43,299 bases of DNA from CAZCCV01 sp964497515 (GCA_964497515.1 CAZCCV010000021.1:1-43299), one strand, 5' to 3'. Shown: positions 8,150 to 18,097, counted from the first letter of the stretch. Notes: generated by a model not told the origin, from the letters alone. Translations and numbers: made by a program.

Positions 8150-10456
8150 CTATTCGAACACCCAAACCTGAGTATTCCAGCTAAGGCGTTTTGTCTGTGT
8201 TGACTTAGGCACAAAGTCAGCCGGGATAATGCGCCCAAAACTCCACCATTTGCCACCAGGAGCTTGGACTTCCTTGGGAGCCTTCCAGCTTGACCACCTG
8301 ATAAATGGCAGCTTCACAGCATCGTCGGACTCAGGAACCTCAACCGCGAGATCGAGTGCCGGATATCCAGCAGCAATATCTCGCTCCAGACCTCTTACAA
8401 AATTAGCAACAGTTGTCTGCGGTGCAACTCGTATGCGCACACCCTCGCCAAACGCGTTTAAGAATACCACACCCATAGCAGTAGTGTTGCCTTGCCATTT
8501 CTCGACAGGAGCAATCTCCGCGAGCTTTTCGATGGGTTCGCGAAGAAGCATTGCACGCAGCCGAACAACAGATGGAGCCGCATTCGGGACGTCTTCGAAC
8601 AGTTTGTAAGGAGTCTCCCCTTTTGCTGCTCGCGCTGTTAAAAGATCCAACTCCGCTTCCGTTTCGTCTCTAAGCAGATCGTAGTAGAACCTTCCGAGAT
8701 CCGTGTTGGTAAATCCAAGCCATCTGTTATTGAACTGTCGCTCGCGAGCGTCTTTCGGGTAGCTCGGGCCATCAAGCTGCCAGCCCATAAGATCGCTTTC
8801 AATACTTGTGAGGTACACTTCCTTCGGCATCGGTTCCATTGAGTGGAACGGCTGGTTCTGCCGGAAGTATTCTGCACCCACCTGTTTCACATAGTGGTGT
8901 ATAAGTTCTCGCGAAAATATGTAATTCGAATGAGCATACGTTACAAAGTCTCCGCATTTTACAGACAGGCGAGCTAGAGCCATAACCGGAGGCGCTTCTT
9001 CTCCCAACTCTACCACAGAGTACCGTCCAACAGACTTCCAGTCGCTTGCCTGAGGTGTTACGAGGAATCGCTTGATACGCTGCCAGGCGGGAATAACCAC
9101 TTGAAACGTATCGCCAAAATACGCCACATCCCAAAGCGTTTCGATGAGATTCGTAGTGGTCTTACCAGCCTCACCAAAGCCGCCAAAAGAACCAGAATCC
9201 AAACCTTTCAGGAGAAATGTGTCGTCGTGTTGTTCGAAGTTTTCCATTTTCAGAACGTAGTCTGCAAAATAACTCGAAAGGTTGGACTTCAGCGTTTCCT
9301 TCGTTTCAGGAGACAGATACTTTGCTGATTTCGCGTACCACCTGTCCCCAATCAATTGTCTGTAATCGTTGTCAGTGCCGCCGACTACCCAAGAGTCCTG
9401 CCAATCGTTGGAACTCAGTTTTTCGGCTACTTGCTGCTGCAGTTTCTGCACTACTGCTGAAGCCAGCGGATTCTTGTCGATTCCATAGGTGGGAGCTTCT
9501 TCAACAGAACCCAAGTAGTCAACTGTATACATACTGATTGTATAGTTATCTACATCCTTAATTCCCACATACGGGCCATAAGGAGTGAAAAGATCCGGAT
9601 CATATATAGGATTGGAGAAATCCATTGGAAACGGATGCTTTGCAGTGTTGTTGCCTGCCCACCAGGCGAGCGCTATCGTTGGCGGAACCGGGGCGAGCTT
9701 CGTAGCCGGCGTCTGCCAATCGTCATCAATTGCCAGCCAACTGAAGGACTCGCGGACAAGAATAGCGTCTTTGTACGGTTGATACTCTTCTTTGCAGTAC
9801 ACCGGATACATCCGAAGCACGCTAGAGAAGAAACGACAGCGCTCAACTACACCATCAGGCAATAACTCTGCCCAAGCGTCGGTTGCAATTCCCTTGGAGG
9901 GCAGCGACTGCGCAGCCAGAAAATCGCTCGACTCTGAAAGCGGCACTTTCCAGTAGCCGTACAAGGGCATCGTTGCGATAATCCCTGCAGACTCTGAAAA
10001 CGTAAGAGACAATCCATCTTTGGAAAGCTTAAGAGCAGTCGGTTTATGCTGCAGAACAATTAGCACAGGCGCATCCCAGCTCTTCCAGGATTCCGCACCA
10101 TTGAACCATACCAGCAACCAGGCTTCGTTCATTGAAGCTGATATACTGCTGCCTCGAGCAAAGACTTTGTTTCCCTGTTCTGTAGGAAGAGCAATATATG
10201 TGGGACTGCCCAACCCCCAATCGGACATTCCGCCAAAGAAAGTGATTTCCTTTTCAGCGGACTTTACGAGCACGGCCGGGGAAAGCTCTGAGGAAAGTAC
10301 TGCAAACCGCTCTGCGGCAAACGTTTCAGCGTCTATCTCGGGAACCAGTTTCGCCGGGACGTCACCCAGGCCAAACAGCTGCTCCGCAGGAGCTGCCTGT
10401 ACAACCACAGGAAGGAGAAGGATCGCGATGATAAGCGCTGCGAGATGAGTCTTCAT
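8150..10456 (-). CDS. Large secreted protein of unknown function
   Basis: A 768-residue exported protein. GAGGTAA precedes the ATG, and the signal peptide has a long hydrophobic core ending near VVVQAAPAEQ. The N-terminal ~250 residues appear beta-rich. The centre and C-terminal part (about 330-660) look mostly helical, with many Trp/Tyr residues and segments such as NLIETLWDVAYFGDTFQ and LIHHYVKQVGAEYFRQNQ. That would fit an alpha/alpha-toroid carbohydrate-active fold, but I see no diagnostic motif and do not assign one. It is the first gene of a two-gene minus-strand unit with the HEMGH protein, transcribed divergently from the 2,349-residue propeller protein. Confidence 0.7.
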   Translation of the reverse strand: MKTHLAALIIAILLLPVVVQAAPAEQLFGLGDVPAKLVPEIDAETFAAERFAVLSSELSPAVLVKSAEKEITFFGGMSDWGLGSPTYIALPTEQGNKVFARGSSISASMNEAWLLVWFNGAESWKSWDAPVLIVLQHKPTALKLSKDGLSLTFSESAGIIATMPLYGYWKVPLSESSDFLAAQSLPSKGIATDAWAELLPDGVVERCRFFSSVLRMYPVYCKEEYQPYKDAILVRESFSWLAIDDDWQTPATKLAPVPPTIALAWWAGNNTAKHPFPMDFSNPIYDPDLFTPYGPYVGIKDVDNYTISMYTVDYLGSVEEAPTYGIDKNPLASAVVQKLQQQVAEKLSSNDWQDSWVVGGTDNDYRQLIGDRWYAKSAKYLSPETKETLKSNLSSYFADYVLKMENFEQHDDTFLLKGLDSGSFGGFGEAGKTTTNLIETLWDVAYFGDTFQVVIPAWQRIKRFLVTPQASDWKSVGRYSVVELGEEAPPVMALARLSVKCGDFVTYAHSNYIFSRELIHHYVKQVGAEYFRQNQPFHSMEPMPKEVYLTSIESDLMGWQLDGPSYPKDARERQFNNRWLGFTNTDLGRFYYDLLRDETEAELDLLTARAAKGETPYKLFEDVPNAAPSVVRLRAMLLREPIEKLAEIAPVEKWQGNTTAMGVVFLNAFGEGVRIRVAPQTTVANFVRGLERDIAAGYPALDLAVEVPESDDAVKLPFIRWSSWKAPKEVQAPGGKWWSFGRIIPADFVPKSTQTKRLSWNTQVWVFE

Positions 10457-10784
10457 ATTGTGGGTTACCTCAACATCTGCATCGTTTATATTATCTTCAG
10501 CTTACACTGAAAGCCGACCTTATGCAAGACCACTTGCCTTCTCGGAGGGTGTCTTTCAGAGTAGCAGTCAGGTGTTAAGCAGTACTGGCAGGCAAGTAGG
10601 TGCTTGTGTTATGGTATACTATTGGATGAAGTATACGTGACTGAGTAGACACAGCGGAACAAATGGACGCAAGCTGTAGTCGTACATTTATGGATCGGTA
10701 GCCGGTATAGACAGATTCCTATGACGCCTTGCCACGTACGGACGCGATGCGGCTGTACGGTTGGCTGCTGGAGTGAAAAAGCCC
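10457..10784. other. Divergent intergenic region before the giant propeller gene
   Basis: These 328 bases hold no gene I can support. The left side should carry the promoter for the minus-strand secreted pair; an AT-rich GATAATATAAA (minus) near 10490 is a candidate -10 without a good -35. The right side holds the extended -10 at 10612-10620 and a leader of about 160 bases before the ATG at 10785. ACAGC...GCTGT could pair within the leader. Fragments recall the 3' part of a c-di-GMP-I riboswitch, but the tetraloop stem is missing, so no riboswitch is called. Confidence 0.45.
10612..10620 (+). promoter_or_regulatory. Candidate extended -10 promoter
   Basis: TGG-TATACT is an extended -10 (5/6) with no recognisable -35 17 bases upstream. 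GTATAC occurs twice, at 10614-10619 and 10631-10636. It would give a leader of about 160 bases for the giant secreted protein. Confidence 0.35.
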
Positions 10785-13700
10785 ATGAAAGTCAGATTTT
10801 CTAGCGCAATAGTCATCACCATTCTTATATCCATCCTCGCCATCGCTGTTCCCGCTTTAGCCGGACAGACAGTGCAGTGGCCTACGTATCATATGAACGA
10901 AATGAGGACTGGATACAATTCGGATGTTGGGTTAAACGGAGGATCGATTAACCTCATCTGGACTTGGCCACGTTACGATTCCACGGATTCGAGTTTCGTG
11001 GTGGACATTGCCAGAGACAAAGGTTTCTGGGCACTGCTGCCAACGATAAAGCAGTGGACATCTTCATCCACACTTGCACCTGGCCAGGTTACAGACTACT
11101 ATCCTATGAACTCAGACCTTCATACTGGTTACTACTATACAAAAGCTATCACCGGTGTGAGGCCGACGCAATCAGCTCTCTGGTTCTTTGGTGATGGAGG
11201 TAACGGCGGGGCTGCAAGTCATCTTATGCCCGGAAAGTATCTTGTACAAGTATGGTTCCCCTCCTCCCCTCTTTCGAACATTATTACGCACACCACAAGT
11301 GCGCGATATGTAGTTAGTGCTAAAAATGGCGTAAGACACACTTTCAAAGTCGACCAGACGAGAGGCGGACAGTGGGTATCACTCGGTTCACAGCCATTCG
11401 ACTTGGACGAGACTTCGTACGTTGAACTCGGAAACGCAACAGACGACGGCAGCAAGGATGTAGTCGTCGTTGCAGACGCGGTGCGATTCGTAGCACCCCT
11501 TGGAACCGAGATTTATACGTCTCCAACAACGGCAAAGATTTCTGACGATATTACCGCTGCGAACGATATGCCTGCGGTCTTCATTGGAGTGGTTGAAAGC
11601 CCGATTACTTCGCGAACCCCAGGAATTCCGGATTTTGGAGCACAGTACGGGGTGCGAAGCTACTTCCAGAGCTCGGCGCCTGTCGGCACCAATCCGACTA
11701 CTGATGCAGAAAGAAATGTGGGCACAGCTCAGTGGCGTTATCCCCGCACCGGTGGATACGACCCCAGAACGCCTGTAGATACCTACACGCTCGATCGACA
11801 ACCTGAAGAAGGCCCCGTTGGCCGAATAAGCAGCACCGGCGGTATTATGTCGTCTTCGACTGTGGCGATCGCCGGCGGCAGGCAGCGAGTTATCTTTGGT
11901 GGTATGGACGGTCAGGTGCATTGTGTCGATGCCCAAAACGGCAATATGATCTGGCGTGGTCCTGGAGTCACAATATCGGAACCCCAGGGAGGCGTAGCAG
12001 GCGGGCTGCCTTCGGGATGGAATCAAACCCGTGGCAGGCTCGATGCTTTCGGCGGTATATATGCAATATCGACCGTCGTGAAAGACGAATCTGATGCGAC
12101 TAAGATACTCTACGATATAGAGGCTACTACATCTGATCCAGGGGTGGATGCCAAACTAAGGTCTAAGGGTCACTACTACGCGATCTACGCGTGGATTCCC
12201 CCCAGAACTAACACTCTGGAGCCTCCCAGATCGAGAGATGCGACCTACATAATCACCTATTGGGACGCAGTGAGCGGTAAAACCGTGACAGACCATGCAA
12301 AGGTCGACCTGCGAGATGACAGAGACCCGGACATAACAGATCCGGAACGCAAACAGAATATGCTCTCCGATTTGAACTCTGGCAAATGGGTTAGAGTCGG
12401 TGGTACATATTGGAATCCCAGCAAGGTTGAATTGACCACTCTGTCTGATGCCCTCTCGACCAGCCCGAGACCTGGGGATGAGAAACGAATTGTTGTAGCA
12501 GACGCGATTATGGTTGTTCCTGCGGAGATTGGGGCTTTCACGTACTCGTCAGCGGTTGCAGACGACTCAACAGTATATATTGGCAACGCAAACGGCCGAG
12601 TCTACGCGCTGGCAACTGCCGCGCCATATCCGGGGTCGAAGGCAACCCAGCTCAAATGGACATTCCCGCCGGTTCAATCGGTCAACCCGGCCACAAACCC
12701 CGGAAGTGCCACGGCTTCAGCGATCGGCGCCGTTGTGGCATCGCCTGCGTTAGCGGGAAGCACTCTTATTGTCCCTTCGATGGACGGCAGGGTCTACGGT
12801 CTTAACAAAACTACCGGTGCTCTGAGATGGACATACGATCCGAGCAAGCTCGCTAACGCTGAGACGGGTCTTTTGCCGGAGCAGTTCAGTTCATCTCCCG
12901 CAGTTGACGGTAACAATATATATGTACCCTCCACCGGAGGTCGGATGCATTGTATCAATCTGGCGGATGGCGCCAGCAATTGGATAAGCCCCAACCTGAG
13001 CAGCACACCGCTTTCTCCGTTCAGGTTCTCCACGCCGTCGGTTGCGACTTCGGTTGGCCCTTCAGGTGTAGCTACCTACATCTACTGCGGAACGGCGGGC
13101 GGAAAGGTGCATTGCTTTGACAGCACCGGCAACATTATTGAAAGTGGAACGTTTAACACTATCAATATGTATTCGCCAATCCAGGGATCGGTAGCATTAG
13201 ACAGGAACAATATCTATATCCCGGTTATGGGCACTGGCGAAGCTGCTACAGATGGTGGTATCTGGTGGACTTCTCACGACGGTTTGGCTTCTCCGGACAA
13301 TGGCACCAGTTACTGGGTCTATTCCGGTTATTCGAACCTGGGTCAGGTTTTCTCGTCACCCGCAGTAGCTAACGATTATGTATACGTTGGATCTTCCAAA
13401 GGAAGGCTGTATGCGTTTTCGTCGCTGGCGTTTGGAGGCGTCTGGACTGGCAGCGACACAATCGGCCAGCCACCCGACGAGGTCATAAGAGCAGAACGGC
13501 CAGACCCCGCAACATCTTCACAGGTCAACCTGTTCAGCGAGGACGTATTCTACTATACACTCGAACGCCTGAAAGAGCTTGCACTCACTCCGGGAGCACT
13601 GACAGCAGATACTCTGGGGCATCTCCTTACGGGCACAAACTCGTTTGTAGACAGCACATTCGATAGCACGTCAGATACCGGTCGAAACGGCCACAAGAGG

Positions 13701-16700
13701 GCGCTTCCGTACGGCAGCGGCACAGTGTCCGTCGGCACCGAACGCAGACTCTTCTTCGAGTGGGGTGAGTTTGCATACTTGATTGCCTGGAACCTGCCGG
13801 ATTTCAAAAATATTGAAGGTGGATCCAGCGCATCAACGCCGGATATGAGCACTGCCGGCAAAGTAAACAGCGTGAAGTTCCGCTTCAACAACGCCGGCGC
13901 TGGCGCAGCTGCTGGTGGCAGCGCTGATCCGCAGAGCGCACAGTATCTGTTCAGGTATAAGGCTGGCACAGACACTGATGGTAACGACATTTATAAGTCG
14001 ATTGCAATGACTGCCTACGATTTCACAGGAACAAGGGCAACTCCACCGTCTCCTGGAAGTGGATGGACGATATCCGTTCACGTGTCGGGTTCAACCGGCT
14101 CCGGAACGAATACCCTGAGCACTTCTCAGATTGGCGTTGTTCCGGAGCTTACTGGAACCCCTGGCAATTTCACTGTCAAGGATGTTAAATCGTGGCGCGA
14201 GCAGAATATCGGTATAAATAACCCGTTGGCCATTAGAGACAACGGGCTTCGACCACGCAAAGACGCCACACCATCTCAGCAAATGCCAATCGCGCTTGGT
14301 TGGCCAAAGTATCACTGGGAAGATGGCACATATAAGTCAAACAGATATGGTAACGCCCCGAGCGGCTCGACTTCTACACCCGTGGAAGACCCGACTATTC
14401 ACTGCAACGGGAACCAGTACACTGAGCCTGGATTAAACAACTGGATATACCCGGTTCCGCAGCTCTATCTGGGTTGGGGAGCACACGGGACTAACAGCCA
14501 AATCAGCACGCTGGGTGTTATGGATAGAAGCGCGACTGGGCTCAGAGCGAGCGAGACGGAAAGCAGCTACTTAAGCACATTCCGAATCCAGACCGGTGAC
14601 CTGCACTGGCAGGGAGGTACTGGCGCCACACAGGGTCTGATGCCTTGGGATTATCCGCCAAACGTACTGATAGGTCTGTATGACAGCAGATTGCAGCGAG
14701 ACTATCCGGACATTGCTAACAGCAATGCCCGATATCAGAAGACGTCGGATAACAGTGATCCGTCACTTGGCTCGACCATCCTTCAGCCTGCGATGCCATT
14801 TCACGCTGGAGGTGGAGGCTACGACAAGGCTCGATTGCGAAGCGATAGCATTGAGTCGTGGGTCGAAATTCCGAAGTATCAGCCAGCCAATACACAAGGC
14901 CCCGGCTACTCAACTCGCGTGGTAGCATATTTGGATGTCAACAGAAACGGAAGATTCGATGGCGGTAACTTTATAGAGGGAAGGCCGACAACTTACGTAG
15001 AGCCGTATCGCGAATTCCAGGTTTCTGTTGATGTACCACCCGATTATCATATGGTGGTCGAACAACCACTGACCATAGATATTACCGGACCAGACAGATC
15101 CCTCGCCCCGCACGGGCTCGGACTGTACTGTGATCCCGCAACGCTTACCGACTGGTGGAAGACTTTCACAGTAAAGAACCTCGGTAACGTCAACATAAGC
15201 AATGTGAAGATTGCAAAGAGTCTCTCGAACGGCCCTACAGTGTGGCCTTTGGGTCTTACTGCGGAGGGTGTCAACCCGTTCTTCCCAATCCTCGGAACAC
15301 TCTCTGTGGGAACAGGAGTCTCGAGCGGCATAATCAGCTCGCTTGATGGCTGGGATCCGAATTGGGGCAGCATTAACATGGAGCCGTTCGTAACAACCGA
15401 CGCAGGGCCTTACACCACTGCAAGAGATCTCGGGTTTACAATCTCGAAACCGAGAGTCGGTGATGTCAACCCGATGGAGTTGACCATACCCGACAAACGC
15501 AAAGTGGAGGTCTGGGGTGGCCCTGGAACCTTTATAACTAACGCGATTCTGGCTAAGACCGGAGATATGATGAATATGGACCCGCTGAAGCCCAGCTTGA
15601 GCGTTATTGTTCCATTGACACAACCTTCGGGAAGCTACCATCAGCTTGTGCCTGTCTATTCGGATACGAACCCATCGTTCGCAGGGATGACAGTCCATAG
15701 GGACGTCCTAGATATTGGGGCAGAACCGTATACCGATCCGACATTCCGAGTAAACGTGGTAGTAGCTGAGAACAGAATAACCGGTGGAACAACACCCGGA
15801 GTTGCTACTCAGATAGATCCAAATCCGGCGGCAGGCGATACGGTAGAGACATATGGTGACGCACAGCCGGCGGCGTGGAGAGATCCGATAACCGGAAATG
15901 TGTATCTGTTCTGGTCATCGAACAGGTTCCTGGTTACTGGCAGCGGCCCGAACCAGCCAAACCTGCCGTGGTATATCGCAAGAGCCGGCCTGGAATATCA
16001 GATTCCGACAAATGGCACTCCTGGAGCATACAACTGGAAGCCTGACAATCCATCGGCGCCCAATTCAAGATGGTGGGTTACACCATCTAGCTCGAGCACA
16101 CCGTTCCTGCCTGGATTTGAGTGGCCCGATACGCCGATTGCACCTCTTCCTAATTCCATAAAGCACTCGTCGCCGTTTGCTGCAGTCAATATGGATTCCG
16201 ATCTTTCTAAAGAATGGAGAACTTGGCTGTTCTGGCAGGGTCAAGCTGATATGGTCGATTCTAACGACAAGATTGTCCGTGACAACCGTATCTTCTACAC
16301 CAACGCCACAAACGGAGAGGTTACAGGAACCAGTACTTCTGTCTTCAATATCGCTAGAGACACAACTCTGGCAAAGATGAATCCGAAGGCTGTTCCTTAC
16401 TTCAACGGCGACGACGAAGTGATATGGCTGACATGGCAGGGAGGCGATAGCGGCCGCTGGAGTCTGTATGGCAATCTCAACGTTTCGCCAAGAGACAGAC
16501 ACAACCAGAGCAATTGGAGTCCGGACGTCAGATTCCTTACTCCTACATCTTTGGTGTCGGTTGCCGATCCGTCGCCGTTGATGAGAAGAATCGGAACGAG
16601 CGCATTGGATCCTGGCTTCGACCGATATCTGGATATAACATACACAGGTGCAACGAAACACGGGCAGACATCCAATGTGATTCTGACGCGCTATAAGTGG

Positions 16701-17834
16701 TCTCCGAGTTCAGGCGATCCGTGGAAGAATCCGAAAGTTGACCCTGTTCCGCTGCCGAGAATGATGCACGAAGAATTGTCGCGAGACTCGAAGCTGAATG
16801 TGTACACTTCGGCAAACCTGGCGTGGCTGAGGCCGCGAGTGGGCGGCAATCTCGACCTTTGGGGAGAAGTCTTCGATGCGGATGGCAAAGCCGTCACAGT
16901 TCCGTTCATCCACGTTCTGCTCCCCGATGGCAGGGAAATCAGCGCTACTGATGGAAGCATTATCCATCTGGACAACGACGGAAACCTTGTTGTAGACGAA
17001 AGCGGCTCTGCGATCGACCCAGAGATTGACCGCGCGACGGGTGTATATACATATAGATATACAACAGACGCGAAGGAAATACTGGGCGAGATGCTGGTAG
17101 ACTTTTCAGCCGGTATTGTCAGGTTCACTAATCCGCTGCCCACAAAAACCAGGGTGTACGCGGATTATACACCGCAGGCGATACGACTGACGCACGGCAC
17201 AGAGCCGGACAGCGCTCCTTTCACTTTCATCGAGAGAACGCCGATGTCGAAGCAGAAGGACGGTCAGCCGCTCAATCCGGGGCTGATTCTTCCGTCGAGT
17301 TCGTATGTTGGACCTACTCCGACTGATAGAATGTGGCTGTTCTGGACAAAACCAAGCACAAGCGGTGTTCAGGCAAGCACAATCTACTACAAGACATATC
17401 GAATAGCAGTGGCGCTGCCAGAGCCGATAGATATGAAGGCTAATGGCGAGCCGTCGGAGGAAGTCATAGTTGACGGCGTGCTGGGCGCGTGCGAAGTGAG
17501 CTACGACGGCAAGAATATATTCTTTGCAGCTGCGGACGAGCGATATCCAGGGTTAAATCCATATCCGGGTCCTGTGTCGGTGACATATCGACCCAGAGGA
17601 GCAAAATCCGGGACGAGAGTTACCCACAACCTGCATACACTGACTTGGCAGGAGGAAAGATCTGAGACAGCACTTCCGACCAGACTGAGAGTAAACGAGG
17701 GTCAGGTTAGTGCGTTTGCAGATCCGTGCGTAACGCCGACGAAGATATGGGTCTTCTGGTCGAGCTCTCGTGCTGGCGAAAGCGATATCTATTATCAGAC
17801 AATAAGCCCGAACTTCAGGGCGATACTATACTAG
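10785..17834 (+). CDS. Giant secreted PQQ-propeller protein with golvesin-like domains
   Basis: A 2,349-residue exported protein. ATG 10785 is preferred over TTG 10761 because GGAG lies 11 bases before it and a signal peptide follows directly (MKVRFSSAIVITILISI... ending PALAG). Two golvesin/xanthan-lyase-like modules are visible: about residues 165-237 (VDQTRGGQWVSLGSQPFDLD, VVVADAVRFV) and 485-580 (SGKWVRVGGTYWN, IVVADAIMVV). PQQ-type blades occur at ~350-400 and ~580-885 (VYALATAAPYPGSKATQLKW, VYGLNKTTGALRWTY, MHCINLADGASNW, VHCFDSTGN, LYAFSSLA). A CARDB-like stretch follows (about 1440-1500). The C-terminal third repeats a [V/W]LFWxSxR...IYY motif, suggesting a second propeller. I see no C-terminal anchor, and the frame is intact. 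It is probably extracellular or surface-bound; the ligand is unknown. Confidence 0.88.
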   Translation: MKVRFSSAIVITILISILAIAVPALAGQTVQWPTYHMNEMRTGYNSDVGLNGGSINLIWTWPRYDSTDSSFVVDIARDKGFWALLPTIKQWTSSSTLAPGQVTDYYPMNSDLHTGYYYTKAITGVRPTQSALWFFGDGGNGGAASHLMPGKYLVQVWFPSSPLSNIITHTTSARYVVSAKNGVRHTFKVDQTRGGQWVSLGSQPFDLDETSYVELGNATDDGSKDVVVVADAVRFVAPLGTEIYTSPTTAKISDDITAANDMPAVFIGVVESPITSRTPGIPDFGAQYGVRSYFQSSAPVGTNPTTDAERNVGTAQWRYPRTGGYDPRTPVDTYTLDRQPEEGPVGRISSTGGIMSSSTVAIAGGRQRVIFGGMDGQVHCVDAQNGNMIWRGPGVTISEPQGGVAGGLPSGWNQTRGRLDAFGGIYAISTVVKDESDATKILYDIEATTSDPGVDAKLRSKGHYYAIYAWIPPRTNTLEPPRSRDATYIITYWDAVSGKTVTDHAKVDLRDDRDPDITDPERKQNMLSDLNSGKWVRVGGTYWNPSKVELTTLSDALSTSPRPGDEKRIVVADAIMVVPAEIGAFTYSSAVADDSTVYIGNANGRVYALATAAPYPGSKATQLKWTFPPVQSVNPATNPGSATASAIGAVVASPALAGSTLIVPSMDGRVYGLNKTTGALRWTYDPSKLANAETGLLPEQFSSSPAVDGNNIYVPSTGGRMHCINLADGASNWISPNLSSTPLSPFRFSTPSVATSVGPSGVATYIYCGTAGGKVHCFDSTGNIIESGTFNTINMYSPIQGSVALDRNNIYIPVMGTGEAATDGGIWWTSHDGLASPDNGTSYWVYSGYSNLGQVFSSPAVANDYVYVGSSKGRLYAFSSLAFGGVWTGSDTIGQPPDEVIRAERPDPATSSQVNLFSEDVFYYTLERLKELALTPGALTADTLGHLLTGTNSFVDSTFDSTSDTGRNGHKRALPYGSGTVSVGTERRLFFEWGEFAYLIAWNLPDFKNIEGGSSASTPDMSTAGKVNSVKFRFNNAGAGAAAGGSADPQSAQYLFRYKAGTDTDGNDIYKSIAMTAYDFTGTRATPPSPGSGWTISVHVSGSTGSGTNTLSTSQIGVVPELTGTPGNFTVKDVKSWREQNIGINNPLAIRDNGLRPRKDATPSQQMPIALGWPKYHWEDGTYKSNRYGNAPSGSTSTPVEDPTIHCNGNQYTEPGLNNWIYPVPQLYLGWGAHGTNSQISTLGVMDRSATGLRASETESSYLSTFRIQTGDLHWQGGTGATQGLMPWDYPPNVLIGLYDSRLQRDYPDIANSNARYQKTSDNSDPSLGSTILQPAMPFHAGGGGYDKARLRSDSIESWVEIPKYQPANTQGPGYSTRVVAYLDVNRNGRFDGGNFIEGRPTTYVEPYREFQVSVDVPPDYHMVVEQPLTIDITGPDRSLAPHGLGLYCDPATLTDWWKTFTVKNLGNVNISNVKIAKSLSNGPTVWPLGLTAEGVNPFFPILGTLSVGTGVSSGIISSLDGWDPNWGSINMEPFVTTDAGPYTTARDLGFTISKPRVGDVNPMELTIPDKRKVEVWGGPGTFITNAILAKTGDMMNMDPLKPSLSVIVPLTQPSGSYHQLVPVYSDTNPSFAGMTVHRDVLDIGAEPYTDPTFRVNVVVAENRITGGTTPGVATQIDPNPAAGDTVETYGDAQPAAWRDPITGNVYLFWSSNRFLVTGSGPNQPNLPWYIARAGLEYQIPTNGTPGAYNWKPDNPSAPNSRWWVTPSSSSTPFLPGFEWPDTPIAPLPNSIKHSSPFAAVNMDSDLSKEWRTWLFWQGQADMVDSNDKIVRDNRIFYTNATNGEVTGTSTSVFNIARDTTLAKMNPKAVPYFNGDDEVIWLTWQGGDSGRWSLYGNLNVSPRDRHNQSNWSPDVRFLTPTSLVSVADPSPLMRRIGTSALDPGFDRYLDITYTGATKHGQTSNVILTRYKWSPSSGDPWKNPKVDPVPLPRMMHEELSRDSKLNVYTSANLAWLRPRVGGNLDLWGEVFDADGKAVTVPFIHVLLPDGREISATDGSIIHLDNDGNLVVDESGSAIDPEIDRATGVYTYRYTTDAKEILGEMLVDFSAGIVRFTNPLPTKTRVYADYTPQAIRLTHGTEPDSAPFTFIERTPMSKQKDGQPLNPGLILPSSSYVGPTPTDRMWLFWTKPSTSGVQASTIYYKTYRIAVALPEPIDMKANGEPSEEVIVDGVLGACEVSYDGKNIFFAAADERYPGLNPYPGPVSVTYRPRGAKSGTRVTHNLHTLTWQEERSETALPTRLRVNEGQVSAFADPCVTPTKIWVFWSSSRAGESDIYYQTISPNFRAILY

Positions 17835-18022
17835 ACACTGAACTGAGATGGAAAATACGTGTTCTGCGGGAACCCCCATAATGGGTAGCCTTGGTCTGTA
17901 GAGGGAGGCGTGTTCCCGCAGCAGCACATATTGGCGTAACTGAATAAATCGGTGTGTCATTCTGTCTCAATTGGCCTTATACCTGGCGTGATTATTGCCC
18001 GGCAATGTTACGGGGAATTTGT
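17835..18022. other. Intergenic region with a large hairpin before the pil operon
   Basis: No gene is seen. The arms CTGCGGGAAC (17864-17873) and GTTCCCGCAG (17912-17921) pair perfectly over 10 bp. The 38-base interior can form small hairpins (CCC-ATAAT-GGG; GCCTT...GGAGGC). No T-tract follows, so a simple terminator is unlikely. It may be a repetitive extragenic palindrome or a structured RNA. Confidence 0.5.
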
Positions 18023-18052
18023 TTGACACGTCAGGTTATTTGATGTTACGAT
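18023..18052 (+). promoter_or_regulatory. Promoter of the pil/secretin operon
   Basis: Consensus TTGACA (18023-18028), an 18-base spacer, then TGT-TACGAT (-10 at 18047-18052, 4/6, with an extended TGn). It lies 45 bases before the pilM ATG and is the only good promoter seen before the six-gene operon. Confidence 0.65.
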
Positions 18053-18097
18053 TAGATACTGGTAACCTCTGCAGTATGGGGAATGGGAAAATAAAGT

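Noticed and set aside
779..10670. Identical 12-mer ACAAATGGACGC upstream of two secreted-protein genes (779-790 and 10659-10670)
   Set aside because: In 43 kb, dozens of 12-mer coincidences are expected by chance, and the surrounding bases do not align well apart from a nearby ACAGCG at different spacing.
10640..10720. Cyclic-di-GMP-I riboswitch-like fragments (GGACGCAA and GGTAGCCGG) in the leader of the giant protein
   Set aside because: Only about nine bases separate the outer arm from GGACGCAA, leaving no room for the AAACC/GNRA-tetraloop stem that class I requires. The match is partial and probably chance; an Infernal scan would settle it.
14910..15698. Opposite-strand open frame of 262 codons inside the giant gene
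   Set aside because: Antisense to intact coding sequence, with Cys/His/Arg-rich composition and no motif.
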